A stretch of DNA of 41,718 bases from SSEF01 sp964604195 (GCA_964604195.1 CAZRXW010000009.1:1-41718); one strand, 5' to 3'. Shown: positions 30,549 to 38,151, counted from the stretch's first letter. Made by a program: numbers and translations. The notes: generated by a model not told the origin, from the letters alone.

Positions 30549-31367
30549 CTATTGTACCACAAGCGGCTGACGAGACTGCCGAAAGAGGAGAAGCACCCCC
30601 CACAAGACAAGTACGGTTGATAACGCTTGGCCAGCAGTAATACCGAGACTCTGGATAATACTCGCATCACGAAAAAATTCCATAACAAACCGAATCACTC
30701 CATATCCAATAAGAAAGAGTGCTGTCACATTGCCAGACCTCGCCTGCAAGCGATTGGCCAGCACCAAAAAGAAGAAGAGGATCCCTCCTTCGGCAAGTGC
30801 CTCATACAGGGTTACGGGATGCCTCAGTACATCCTCTGAAAACCACTGCACCCCTATGGCCAGTTCTGTAATTTTCCCTGGGATTTCGTGGTTTAGAAAG
30901 TTTCCCAGCCGGCCAAATAAAATCCCAATAGGTACTGCCTGGACCAGAGCATCAGCTATCCCCCAAAAATCTCTACTGCCTTCACGAGTAAATCGCCACA
31001 AACCAATGGCTCCCCCAATAAGCCCCCCATGAAAACTCAGCCCTCGAATGCCGACCCATTCACCCAGAGTAAAATCGTATGGGGAAATAATCCTCCATGG
31101 CTCCTCCCAATAACTACTATCTCCATAGAACAGTACGTACCCCAGTCGCGCCCCAATAATCACTCCCCAGAGCACCGAAACGATAAGCTCTATAGTACCC
31201 TCTTCAGAGACCACCAATCCCTTGCGCCGCAAAAGACTCACAAAGAAAACAGTCGCAAAAACGACTCCAAAAATATAACACACCGTATACCAAGGGATCG
31301 GCAGACCAAAGATCGAAAAAACAATCGGATCAATAGATTGAGGGAGCGTCTGCCACCACTGCATCAT
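30549..31367 (-). CDS. lgt: Prolipoprotein diacylglyceryl transferase
   Basis: Lgt moves a diacylglyceryl group from phosphatidylglycerol to the lipobox Cys of prolipoproteins in the inner membrane. The 272-residue protein has about seven membrane helices. It shows GLSFHGGLIGG with H113 (His103 of E. coli), and IGILFGRLGNFLNHEIPG with R153, N156 and E161, which match the essential Arg143, Asn146 and Glu151. It follows the AI-2E permease gene by 11 bases. The sequence is complete. No lspA is present in the window. Confidence 0.96.
   Translation of the reverse strand: MMQWWQTLPQSIDPIVFSIFGLPIPWYTVCYIFGVVFATVFFVSLLRRKGLVVSEEGTIELIVSVLWGVIIGARLGYVLFYGDSSYWEEPWRIISPYDFTLGEWVGIRGLSFHGGLIGGAIGLWRFTREGSRDFWGIADALVQAVPIGILFGRLGNFLNHEIPGKITELAIGVQWFSEDVLRHPVTLYEALAEGGILFFFLVLANRLQARSGNVTALFLIGYGVIRFVMEFFRDASIIQSLGITAGQALSTVLVLWGVLLLFRQSRQPLVVQ
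30551..30559 (-). promoter_or_regulatory. Possible extended -10 promoter of the anchored lysozyme-like gene
   Basis: TGGTACAAT on the minus strand, overlapping the last codons of lgt and about 47 bases before the ATG at 30504. No convincing -35 box. A second candidate -10, TAGAAT, lies nearer the ATG. Confidence 0.4.
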
Positions 31368-31378
31368 AGGAAATAAGC

Positions 31379-32437
31379 TTAAGCGTTAAACTGCTCAAGC
31401 TGAGTTTTGAACTCAACAGCATAGATTTCCCACAGAGCCAGAAAGAGGGAAATAAAGATGGGTCCAATAACAAATCCCGGTAGACCAAAGTAGGCAATTC
31501 CTCCGATAATAGCGAAGAATATCATCAAGGGATGCATCTGTGTATCCTTCCCTACAAAGCGGGGCCGTAAAATATTGTCGATAACAGAAATTACTCCAAA
31601 ACCAACTGCCAAGAGAAAGACTCCCTGCCAAATATCACCAATCAGGAGGAGAAAGAGAGCTGCCGGGAGCCAAACAAGAGCTGAACCCACCAAAGGAATC
31701 ATTGAAAGAAGAATCATCATCAGCCCCCAGATAGCTGGAGACGGCACCCCCACTATCCAAAAGGCAATCCCTCCGAGGAGTCCCTGGACTGTTCCCACTA
31801 CCAGCGTCCCTTTGAGCGTGGCTCGACTAATAGAGATAAATTTCTCGGTCAATAGCTTCTCGTGTTCATTCTTGAGTGGCGACAAGCGCAAGAGATACCA
31901 GAAGGCCTTCTCTCCGTCAATGAAGAGATAAAACAGGGTGAAAAACATGATAAAAGTCCAGAAGAAGAAATGAGTTACACTCTGGTAAGCAGTCTGCAAG
32001 ATACCCAGAGCATTGGTACCAAATGTCTTGATATCGTTCGCGATCTTATCGGGGTTGAGAATTTCTTCACTAAATACATAGTGAGTGAGTGGCTTGCTAT
32101 TGAGATAGTCAACACCTGAGCGAATAAGTTCGTCAATCGTTTGGTCCTGGGCGATAGTCTGATAGAGATTATTGGCCTCGACTACCGCCAATGACAACGT
32201 AACAATAATTGGGGTCACAATAAGGAGAGCGACCGCGAGGCAGGCAGCAAATGAACCCCAGATTTCACTCCCTCGAAAAAAGCGAGTGAGGAATCGATAG
32301 AGTGGCTTGAACAAAATAGAGAGAATAGCGGCAGCGAGAATAGCGGTCAAAAATGGCTGGAAAATATAAAACGCCACCACTGACCCGCCAATGAGGAGAA
32401 AGAAGAAGAAATATACATTCAGCTGACGTACTTGCAT
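31379..32437 (-). CDS. AI-2E family (PerM/YdiK-type) permease
   Basis: A 352-residue inner membrane protein with two N-terminal helices (9-60), a soluble stretch (about 85-150) and a C-terminal bundle of five or six helices. The family signatures GTVQGLLGGIAFWIVGVPSPAIWGLMMILLSMIPLVG-type spacing and LRPRFVGKDTQMHPLMIFFAIIGGIAYFGLPGFVIGP are visible. Members have been linked to autoinducer-2 export, sodium-proton exchange or other transport, so no substrate is claimed. It has its own promoter within the end of mutY and is followed by lgt after 11 bases. Confidence 0.92.
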   Translation of the reverse strand: MQVRQLNVYFFFFLLIGGSVVAFYIFQPFLTAILAAAILSILFKPLYRFLTRFFRGSEIWGSFAACLAVALLIVTPIIVTLSLAVVEANNLYQTIAQDQTIDELIRSGVDYLNSKPLTHYVFSEEILNPDKIANDIKTFGTNALGILQTAYQSVTHFFFWTFIMFFTLFYLFIDGEKAFWYLLRLSPLKNEHEKLLTEKFISISRATLKGTLVVGTVQGLLGGIAFWIVGVPSPAIWGLMMILLSMIPLVGSALVWLPAALFLLLIGDIWQGVFLLAVGFGVISVIDNILRPRFVGKDTQMHPLMIFFAIIGGIAYFGLPGFVIGPIFISLFLALWEIYAVEFKTQLEQFNA

Positions 32438-32445
32438 AAGCGTAC

Positions 32446-33435
32446 CTATAATTTTTCCCTTTTAGTATACTCGACAACAGCCGATTTGGGAAAAACAGAG
32501 AAATGGGGATCGCCGAGTAAAATCTGGGCATGAACCAGAGATACCGGAACTTTTCCAAGAGTTGCAGCGCTGTGTGGTGGGCGTACTGCCACCGAAAGAC
32601 CGTACTCCTTCAAAAAAAATTCTTTAACCGCAGCTCGCGTCAGATACCCTCGGGGTAAAAGAAATGGCTGGTAATGCTTTGTTTGAGACGAAAAGTAGTG
32701 TCGGTGCCGTTCGTGTAAAAATACCAGCACTCGCTCCCCCTTCCTCTTGGATTGCGCTACTTTTTTTCCAACAGTTTGCACTTCCTGTTTTCCTAGCTCT
32801 TTGAAATACTGGCACCGCTTCTGGAGAGGGCAATTGGCGCATTTTGGCCGAGCTGTGCAGAGAGCGCTCCCAAAATCCATAAGAGCAGCATTGAGTTCTC
32901 GTGCTCCCTTTCCAAGGGCTTTGTTCAACATAATCATCTCTTCCTCTCCCACTCGATCCTTCCCACCAAAGAAGAAACGTCCAAGCACTCGCTTGAGGTT
33001 AGTATCCCACGCTAACTCTGAGGCATCGTAGGCAAAACTGGCAATAGCCCTTGCTGTATATGGTCCAATACCAGGTAGTTGCTCCAGCTCTGACACTGTT
33101 CGAGGAAATCGTCCTCCGTACTCCTTTACCAATGTCTCCGCCGTTCGGAGCATATTCCGACCCCGAGCATAGTAGCCAAGCCCCTCATAGTAAGGAATGA
33201 ATGCTTCCCAATGAGCCTGTGCTAGTTTCTCTACCGTTGGAAAACGTTTGAGGAAGCGACGATAATAGGCAATAACACGCGATACCTGGGTCTGCTGCAG
33301 CATAACTTCAGACACCCACACCTCATAGGGAGTGACCTTTTTCTTTCGCCAAGGAAGTTCAAAACGTCCGGATTTCTGGAGAAAATCCAAAACCGTCTCC
33401 CGGAAAAAATTGATACGTTCAGCTCGAATTGACAT
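32446..33435 (-). CDS. mutY: A/G-specific adenine glycosylase
   Basis: MutY removes adenine mispaired with 8-oxoguanine. With the ATG at 33435 the protein has 329 residues. PWRKKKVTPYEVWVSEVMLQQTQV contains the catalytic Glu, LPGIGPYTARAIASFAYD is the helix-hairpin-helix, and WDTNLKRVLGRFF carries the catalytic Asp. CTARPKCANCPLQKRC (C-x6-C-x2-C-x5-C) binds the [4Fe-4S] cluster. The C-terminal 90 residues form a reduced NUDIX-like domain that senses 8-oxoguanine. The frame extends upstream to a TTG at 33477, but a promoter (TACAAT at 33448-33453) overlaps that part, so the ATG is preferred; its leader would be only a few bases. The cluster would depend on the SUF genes. Confidence 0.95.
   Translation of the reverse strand: MSIRAERINFFRETVLDFLQKSGRFELPWRKKKVTPYEVWVSEVMLQQTQVSRVIAYYRRFLKRFPTVEKLAQAHWEAFIPYYEGLGYYARGRNMLRTAETLVKEYGGRFPRTVSELEQLPGIGPYTARAIASFAYDASELAWDTNLKRVLGRFFFGGKDRVGEEEMIMLNKALGKGARELNAALMDFGSALCTARPKCANCPLQKRCQYFKELGKQEVQTVGKKVAQSKRKGERVLVFLHERHRHYFSSQTKHYQPFLLPRGYLTRAAVKEFFLKEYGLSVAVRPPHSAATLGKVPVSLVHAQILLGDPHFSVFPKSAVVEYTKREKL
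32464..32492 (-). promoter_or_regulatory. Promoter of the AI-2E permease and lgt
   Basis: On the minus strand TTCCCA (32487-32492), 17 bases, TATACT (32464-32469), lying in the last codons of mutY. The start point would leave a leader of about 20 bases to the ATG at 32437. Confidence 0.5.
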
Positions 33436-33447
33436 AAGAATGCCGTC

Positions 33448-33477
33448 ATTGTACACTGCCCTCTCCCGCTCGAGCAA
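33448..33477 (-). promoter_or_regulatory. Promoter of mutY
   Basis: On the minus strand TTGCTC (33472-33477), 18 bases, TACAAT (33448-33453). The -10 box ends 12 bases before the ATG, which implies a nearly leaderless message. Confidence 0.4.
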
Positions 33478-33521
33478 GACGCGGAATAGGTTGATAGAAA
33501 CCTTCCTGAAGAGGAGTCTCG

Positions 33522-33743
33522 GTGATCAAAATAATCGTACATCGAACCAATACTGGCTATCAGGCCCACGTTCATGGGAACGAGAACACTCATTCAGGCT
33601 ACGAAGGAGGCACTCCTAATGAGGCAATGGGAGCTCTGATCGCTCAGCACCCCAAACTCTTTGGGGTTGAAATAATTGATCAGTATCCCAAAGCAATTAA
33701 TCGCACCTCGACTGACGATGGCAGCGATGAGTTCGTCAACTGA
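33522..33743 (+). CDS. 73-residue protein of unknown function
   Basis: I do not recognise a family. The start is GTG with a good ribosome binding site (GAGGAG, 33511-33516) five bases before it, one of the clearest in the window, which supports a real gene. The protein begins MIKIIVHRTNTGYQAHVHG, has a Gly-rich turn ENTHSGYEGGTPNEAMGALIAQHP and ends in an acidic tail. The strand-strand-helix order (KIIVHR, YQAHV, then NEAMGALIAQHP) is reminiscent of small HicB-like or dsRBD-like folds, but this is only an impression. It is the only plus-strand gene between the suf operon and the right end. Stop codon TGA. Confidence 0.65.
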   Translation: MIKIIVHRTNTGYQAHVHGNENTHSGYEGGTPNEAMGALIAQHPKLFGVEIIDQYPKAINRTSTDDGSDEFVN

Positions 33744-33746
33744 CCA

Positions 33747-33787
33747 TGACCCGTCGCACAATGCTGCTTCGGGTCAAAATATTTTCT
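33747..33787 (+). terminator. Possible terminator after the 73-residue gene
   Basis: TGACCCG (33747-33753) pairs with CGGGTCA (33770-33776) across a 16-base loop, followed by AAATATTTT. It lies four bases after the stop. The large loop makes it a weak candidate. Confidence 0.4.
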
Positions 33788-33793
33788 CAAGCG

Positions 33794-34216
33794 TTACCAC
33801 CGCGGAGTCCCATAGCGCTTTTCGATATAGAGTATGCGCCAAAACCAAGTGTAGAGAACTATAAGCAACAAAACATTGGGAATAAAAATTTCGGGACGAC
33901 TCCATGAATAACCATCAACATGAAAGTCGGAAATCGGCCACAGAAAAGGTGTTGGAAAAAATTCCGAAGAATGAGTTGGGATATCTACGAGGATATGGAG
34001 CGGCCAACCAAGCATTTCCCATAATGGTCGGCACCGAATAACCCAGACTGCAAGCAAAGACTAGAGCAAAGACGACCAGACTATGAGTAATGTCGTACAT
34101 TCCATGAACATACCCTGGGATAAGTGACTCTAGCGATGGTCCCGCTAACCAATAACTCCACCGGCTGCGGCGACCAAAAACAACGCGCCATACAAAGCAT
34201 GCGAGAGAGTATCCAT
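33794..34216 (-). pseudogene. Frameshifted membrane-bound metal-dependent hydrolase-like gene (DUF457 type)
   Basis: Read from the ATG at 34216 the protein begins MDTLSHALYGALF, the usual start of DUF457-type proteins. It then meets a stop unless the frame changes at a T5 run (GTTGTTTTTGG). In the next frame it runs through GRRSRWSYWLAGPSLES and MYDITHSLVVFALVFA. Near CTTTGCTTGCAG it must shift back to read LAVWVIRCRPLWEMLGWPLHILVDIPTH and a hydrophobic C-terminal helix. The two shifts compensate, giving about 141 residues in all. THS and LHILVDIPTH look like the family's metal-binding His motifs. Either the gene is broken or the assembled sequence has two indels. Confidence 0.7.
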
Positions 34217-34220
34217 GCTT

Positions 34221-35081
34221 TTATTGTGGCATTAGACCCTTTTGAAAAGCTGGGTCACGCAAATGCCTTGAGAATTCTGGATCATCAATAGTAGGTGTGC
34301 GTTTCACTCGATACATATTCTTATTCCAAACAGCGCTATCCATCCGATTTACAAGACCAAGTTTCAATAGCACAGTCTCAAAATAACCAGGAAAAATTGT
34401 TTTCCACGTCAGCGGAAATTTTACATTAGCTACAGCAGTCACTCTCTTTGTGATGAAATTGGTACAATTATTAGTCAACGTGTGATAAAAATGCGGTTGT
34501 CCTTCGATTGACTGTATATCAGCCATCATTCCCAACAGAAGTTTTTTGGAAATTTCTGGAGTAGCTACTGTTGGATAACGATACAGTCGCTCACGACGAA
34601 CATTAGCTCGTAACCCAATAAGATCACGCTCTGTCCCCGCTACTACCATAAGCTCATACTGAGCAAACATCCCCTGCCACGGTGAAAATGTCTCGCCAAC
34701 TTCCCGACGAGATTCTACCGAAAGCACAAGCGGCTCACTATCGGTAAAAGTAAAAGAGAGAAAAATATGTGCTAGTCCCTCAAAAGAGGAAAAGTGGGAA
34801 ACAAAGACATCGACTCCTTGGATCTTGTCAAGATGATACACACGCGTCTCATAACGACGATCAGCCTCTTCGTGCCCTTCCGCTGTAGACCAGGTGAAAT
34901 TTCGGAGTTGCTCAACAATGAGGGACTCCCCCTCAAGTCGAAGTACCGGCAAGCGTTCCTGACCAAGCTCCCACACATGATCATGTGATGGCTCGAGCCA
35001 GAAATGTAAGGCTGCCGATAATATTGCTACCGCTAGTACCAACACCCCAAAACAACCTACAATAAACCGCCCATATCTCAT
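34221..35081 (-). CDS. DUF4105 (Lnb N-terminal-like) periplasmic protein
   Basis: The 286-residue protein has an N-terminal membrane anchor (about 5-28) and an external domain. DUF4105 hallmarks are visible: a histidine in the GLAHIFLSF strand (H105) and the motif YHTLTNNCTNFI with C206. His and Cys could form a cysteine-peptidase or amidase-like site, which has been proposed for the family but is not established. HFSSFEGLAH and ELMVVAGTERDLIGLRANVRRE support the same fold. Its ATG overlaps the DUF1428 stop by four bases, so the two are one operon. It ends four bases before the decayed hydrolase gene. Confidence 0.85.
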   Translation of the reverse strand: MRYGRFIVGCFGVLVLAVAILSAALHFWLEPSHDHVWELGQERLPVLRLEGESLIVEQLRNFTWSTAEGHEEADRRYETRVYHLDKIQGVDVFVSHFSSFEGLAHIFLSFTFTDSEPLVLSVESRREVGETFSPWQGMFAQYELMVVAGTERDLIGLRANVRRERLYRYPTVATPEISKKLLLGMMADIQSIEGQPHFYHTLTNNCTNFITKRVTAVANVKFPLTWKTIFPGYFETVLLKLGLVNRMDSAVWNKNMYRVKRTPTIDDPEFSRHLRDPAFQKGLMPQ

Positions 35082-35449
35082 ACCATATCCACAAAGGCCT
35101 CGAAACCAGCAAAAGACATACGATTCATATCAAACGGCATAGGTGGCTGCTCGTCACCAGCAGACTTTTTGTCATAATACGCCCACACTTTGGCATTGAT
35201 CTCGTTGCGCTGTTTCTTGGAACGATAGGTGATAAATGAAAAGATGATCACTTCGCTTGGCTTCGCCTGAGTCAATTTACGAAAAGTTACAGTTACTCCC
35301 TGTGGTTTTTCATCATCGATAAGACATTCTTTGTAATCGAGGGCTCCATATTCCTTCCATAGTTTCCCGCCCTCTTTGGCCATTCTCTTGTACGCCTCGA
35401 GATTTTTCTTGGGCACCAGTAGCACAAATCCATCGACATATTTTGCCAT
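35078..35449 (-). CDS. DUF1428 family protein (YbaA-like)
   Basis: The 123-residue cytoplasmic protein begins MAKYVDGFVLLVPKKNLEAYKRMA and continues with WKEYGALDYKECLIDD and VIIFSFITYRSKKQRNEINAKVW, ending MPFDMNRMSFAGFEAFVDM. These are the family's typical segments, and the fold is a dimeric alpha-beta barrel. No biochemical role is known. It is the first gene of a two-gene operon with the DUF4105 gene and follows an extended -10 promoter at 35479. This family is found mostly in proteobacteria and actinobacteria, so a transferred origin is possible. Confidence 0.92.
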   Translation of the reverse strand: MAKYVDGFVLLVPKKNLEAYKRMAKEGGKLWKEYGALDYKECLIDDEKPQGVTVTFRKLTQAKPSEVIIFSFITYRSKKQRNEINAKVWAYYDKKSAGDEQPPMPFDMNRMSFAGFEAFVDMV

Positions 35450-35478
35450 ACATTTAGCTTTATCAAATCAGCGCCTCC

Positions 35479-35487
35479 AGTATACCA
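35479..35487 (-). promoter_or_regulatory. Extended -10 promoter of the DUF1428-DUF4105 operon
   Basis: TGGTATACT on the minus strand, 29 bases before the ATG at 35449. No good -35 box lies at 17 bases; the extended element may be enough. It is the third copy of this nine-base sequence in the window. Confidence 0.5.
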
Positions 35488-35506
35488 CGAGAGCGCCTCA
35501 AGATGG

Positions 35507-35911
35507 CTAGCGATTGAGCCAGGTAATGGTAAGCTGGAGCACGGTAGCAAAACTTACCCAAGCGAGATACGGCAAATTCGCAAGGGTCACCCATGGTACA
35601 TATGGCCGGATAACCATGAGCGCCCAGATGAGCGTCCCGAGTACCAGAAGAATATCCAACGCTGCCAGCTCATTGTTTCGAAGACCAAATTGAATGGGTG
35701 AAAAGAGCAGGTTGAAGACTATATTGAGCACAAAAGGAAGAAGGACTACTCCCGGCAACGACTTGTGAAAATACCGCCAAGCGACATAACCAAACGAGAC
35801 GGCAATAACAAAATACAGCACCGTCCATACCGGACCAAACAGCCACTCGGGTGGTGCCCAAGAAGGCTTTATCAGACTCGCGTACCACATTGATACATCG
35901 TTGGTATTCAT
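35507..35911 (-). CDS. TspO/MBR family membrane protein
   Basis: The 134-residue protein has five hydrophobic helices and the family marks: WYASLIKPSWAPPEWLFGPVWTVLY at the start, FNLLFSPIQFGLRNNELAALDI in the middle, and NLPYLAWVSFATVLQLTITWLN at the end. TspO proteins bind porphyrins and other ligands and are linked to stress or tetrapyrrole handling; no haem or porphyrin genes are seen here. It has its own intergenic region with TTGACA and an inverted repeat. The 5' 45 bases of this gene recur as a broken copy at 36766-36810. Confidence 0.95.
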   Translation of the reverse strand: MNTNDVSMWYASLIKPSWAPPEWLFGPVWTVLYFVIAVSFGYVAWRYFHKSLPGVVLLPFVLNIVFNLLFSPIQFGLRNNELAALDILLVLGTLIWALMVIRPYVPWVTLANLPYLAWVSFATVLQLTITWLNR

Positions 35912-35937
35912 AAATCATGTTATCAAAAACCATACAC

Positions 35938-35961
35938 CATACATATTAAATTGTATGTCAA
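35938..35961 (-). promoter_or_regulatory. Possible regulated promoter region of tspO
   Basis: TTGACA on the minus strand (35956-35961) overlaps an inverted repeat CATACA (35938-35943) and TGTATG (35952-35957). CCATACA also occurs twice in direct order. No good -10 is seen at the normal distance, so promoter status is uncertain; the palindrome could be an operator. Confidence 0.35.
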
Positions 35962-35974
35962 CTAGCATCATTCT

Positions 35975-36655
35975 CTATCTAGTCAGTATCGTTGGATCAA
36001 TGAATCCAAGCGAGGTAAGCCACTGATGCATCAGAAAAAACGGCATCGACACAACTAGAGGGAAGAGCATACCTACAGTATATCTCACTAAAGGTGGGAG
36101 TGTTCGATTTCCTGTCTCTTTTAAAGAAAGTATTGATGGAGCAATAATTCCCATATACGTAAACATCGTCGGAAGAATAAGCGGGATACCGAGAAGTGGT
36201 ATAGATAGTACGTGCACATATATTTTTTCTGAGAACAAACCAAATAAGCCCACCAATATAAAGACTTCTTTTTGTGAATAAGAATAACACCGCAACAATA
36301 TATACCAGGCCACGAGAAACCCTGAGAGGAGAAAAAAGTTATTGGCATAATACTGGGGCAAGATAGCCAACAAAGAAAAAACATCTGTGACTTGCAATAT
36401 ATTCACGGCAACTCCAGCCAAAGTTTCCTCAAGACCAATCATGAACCATCCAAGAACAATAAAGGTAACGCCGCTCCCCCATGGACTACTCTGAAAGATA
36501 CGAGCAAAAGATTCTCGCCGCCGCCAAAACATTGCCATAATCCCAAGCCAGACAGCATAATAAAAACCACGAGCTGAGGGTGTCTCACTACCTAAAAAAG
36601 CCACCGCCACAAATAGAATCGATAAAATGAGCAGGGGGTACCAAAGAGTATGCAT
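35975..36655 (-). CDS. Polytopic membrane protein of unknown function
   Basis: I do not recognise a family. The 226 residues contain about seven hydrophobic helices with short loops. There is a polar loop WRRRESFARIFQSSPWGSG after the second helix and an acidic GLEETLAG inside a later one. GLFGLFSEKIYVHVLSIPLLGIPLILPTMFTYMG is the longest hydrophobic part. There is no signal for an enzyme. It lies between the intact tspO and the broken copy of tspO and may have arrived together with one of them. Confidence 0.7.
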   Translation of the reverse strand: MHTLWYPLLILSILFVAVAFLGSETPSARGFYYAVWLGIMAMFWRRRESFARIFQSSPWGSGVTFIVLGWFMIGLEETLAGVAVNILQVTDVFSLLAILPQYYANNFFLLSGFLVAWYILLRCYSYSQKEVFILVGLFGLFSEKIYVHVLSIPLLGIPLILPTMFTYMGIIAPSILSLKETGNRTLPPLVRYTVGMLFPLVVSMPFFLMHQWLTSLGFIDPTILTR

Positions 36656-36690
36656 ATTTCATTCCATACCAATCACCTCAAATGAATGCT

Positions 36691-36725
36691 CTATAAAAAA
36701 CTGGGAGCCGCTAACCTTTCCTCCC
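36691..36725 (-). terminator. Possible terminator after the DM13 gene
   Basis: On the minus strand GGGAG and CTCCC form a stem around a 13-base loop, followed by AGTTTTTTAT. It lies downstream of the DM13 gene and the tspO remnant. The stem is short. Confidence 0.4.
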
Positions 36726-36765
36726 TAGCACCTAACAGGGAATATACTGAACCTGAAACCAATTA

Positions 36766-36810
36766 CTTTACCAGACTCGCGTACCACATTGATGCATCGG
36801 AAGTATCCAC
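36766..36810 (-). pseudogene. Remnant of a second tspO gene (5' end only)
   Basis: These 45 bases match the first 15 codons of the intact tspO (35867-35911) at 38 positions, with 22 identical bases in a row. Read on the minus strand from a GTG they give VDTSDASMWYASLVK and then TAA; the intact gene reads MNTNDVSMWYASLIK. No further tspO sequence follows in any frame. It begins 28 bases after the DM13 stop. Confidence 0.75.
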
Positions 36811-36838
36811 AGAGAAAAGATTATTTTACCCGATATTC

Positions 36839-37345
36839 TTAATTGGACTGGCTAAGACTTGCTTTGGTAAAAGGAACACTGAAGGCGCGACACCATACAT
36901 AGACTTCATTGAAGCGGGCAGTATCAAAGCCCTCTGGTAATTCATAGTTCTGAGCTCCGACATTCCCCTTGAGCGCACCGACTTCTGATCCTGAAATATA
37001 CTTTCCATCTTTGCCAAAGCCAACAAAAAGATCCGGCCCATTGGATACCGTAAAGTCAGACTCGAAACGAACATAAGTTTTCTCGCCAACCTGGATAATC
37101 TTGGCAGTGCCAGATCCCTGATGAAGCCGATCAAAACCGACAAAGCTGCCAGTGAAAAGTTCTGTTGTGACATCAGCACTTTTAGGAGATTGATCCCGGG
37201 GGACCATCGATGGATCCCCTGACGAAAGAGGGGTTGTTTCCGGTAAAGACTCATCCACTCTTTCTGTTCGCCACAAAGGTGAGAGAAGCCAATATCCAAC
37301 GCCGATGACTCCCAAACAAATTCCGACAATAAAAAGTTTTTTCAT
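36839..37345 (-). CDS. Membrane-anchored DM13-domain protein
   Basis: The 168-residue protein has an N-terminal membrane helix (about 4-22), a variable Pro/Ser-rich link (about 25-62) and a DM13 domain (about 63-165). Family marks are FTGSFVGFDRLHQGSGTAKI, FTVSNGPDLFVGFG, LKGNVGAQNYELP and VYVWCRAFSVPF, where the Cys and Trp are the residues proposed to act in electron transfer. The real role of DM13 in bacteria is open. The domain would face the outside. A -10 like TATACT lies 12 bases before the ATG, so the message may be nearly leaderless. Confidence 0.9.
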   Translation of the reverse strand: MKKLFIVGICLGVIGVGYWLLSPLWRTERVDESLPETTPLSSGDPSMVPRDQSPKSADVTTELFTGSFVGFDRLHQGSGTAKIIQVGEKTYVRFESDFTVSNGPDLFVGFGKDGKYISGSEVGALKGNVGAQNYELPEGFDTARFNEVYVWCRAFSVPFTKASLSQSN

Positions 37346-37359
37346 ATACTCAGTATACC

Positions 37360-37605
37360 TTATGAGGATTGAAACAGAGCTAGTTTTTCTGCCCGAGTAA
37401 GCTTTTTGATTCGGGACTCGGCACTCGAGGCAGCCGCACGACTATGAAACTGTTTACTATAGACCAGTGCTACCGGCCGACGACTCCGCGTATATTTTGC
37501 CCCACGAAGTGATGTATTGTGCTCGATGAGTCGCCGCTCGAGATCGGTCGTGATCCCCGTGTAGAGTGTCCCATCGGCACACTGGAGTAAATAGAGAAAA
37601 TACAT
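37360..37605 (-). CDS. GIY-YIG domain protein (UPF0213/YhbQ type)
   Basis: The 81 residues are a single GIY-YIG domain: YFLYLLQCADGTLYTGITTDLERRLIEHN with the two Tyr and the Arg, and AESRIKKLTRAEKLAL with the metal-binding Glu. Such stand-alone domains are widespread; YhbQ-like members are DNA-structure related, but most are uncharacterised. It lies four bases after the YgjP-like gene on the same strand, so the two are probably cotranscribed. Confidence 0.93.
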   Translation of the reverse strand: MYFLYLLQCADGTLYTGITTDLERRLIEHNTSLRGAKYTRSRRPVALVYSKQFHSRAAASSAESRIKKLTRAEKLALFQSS

Positions 37606-37609
37606 AGTT

Positions 37610-38149
37610 CTAATACAACCGTTTCCCCTCTGCTCGCAAACGTTGCCGCAGCACCAGGTAATCCGGCATGACTTTCTCTACCAGCGCCCAAAAGCGAGGT
37701 GAGTGATTCATTTCCTTGAGATGACAGAGTTCATGTACGACGATATAGTCTCGTTCTCTCGGCGAAAGATAAACAATCCGGTAATTGAAACTGAGGTTCC
37801 CTCGACTTGAGCAACTCCCCCAACGATTTTTCTGATTGCGAATCGTGATACGACCGACCGAGAACTGATATCCCCGATTGAGTCTCTCTACGCATTCCTC
37901 GACGATAGCCCTCGCGGCTTCTTTTTTCTCTGCATAGTCTCGCTGCTCTTCCCGTTTCGTCCGGCGCCGAGGGAGACGCTTCACGAGAGCAAGCTTTTGC
38001 TGTAGCCACACTGCTTTCTCTTCAAGAAACCGCTCAATCGCTTCTCCCCCAAGCCAAATCGGGGCCGAAACAATAATCTCGCCAGGAGGCACCACCCTCA
38101 GCCTCAAGTATTTGGCCCCTCGTTTTTTTCGCACGGTATATTCAAACAT
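37610..38149 (-). CDS. YgjP-like metallopeptidase domain protein (DUF45)
   Basis: The 179-residue cytoplasmic protein has the zinc-peptidase motif HELCHLKEMNH (H139, E140, H143, H149), preceded by the family's NRWGSCSSRGNLSFNYRIVYL (about 108-128). The charged helical part at 40-95 is also typical. YgjP/DUF45 proteins resemble SprT and WLM peptidases and are often neighbours of restriction or stress genes, but their substrates are unknown. It is followed by the GIY-YIG gene and preceded by the YdeI-like gene with two bases between them. Confidence 0.92.
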   Translation of the reverse strand: MFEYTVRKKRGAKYLRLRVVPPGEIIVSAPIWLGGEAIERFLEEKAVWLQQKLALVKRLPRRRTKREEQRDYAEKKEAARAIVEECVERLNRGYQFSVGRITIRNQKNRWGSCSSRGNLSFNYRIVYLSPRERDYIVVHELCHLKEMNHSPRFWALVEKVMPDYLVLRQRLRAEGKRLY

Positions 38150-38151
38150 GC

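Noticed and set aside
36686..36940. An 84-residue plus-strand protein
   Set aside because: It runs antisense through the DM13 gene end and the tspO remnant and has no recognisable features.
36826..37329. A 167-residue frame overlapping the DM13 gene on the same strand
   Set aside because: The overlapping frame at 36839-37345 has a clear DM13 domain; this one is an out-of-phase reading of it.
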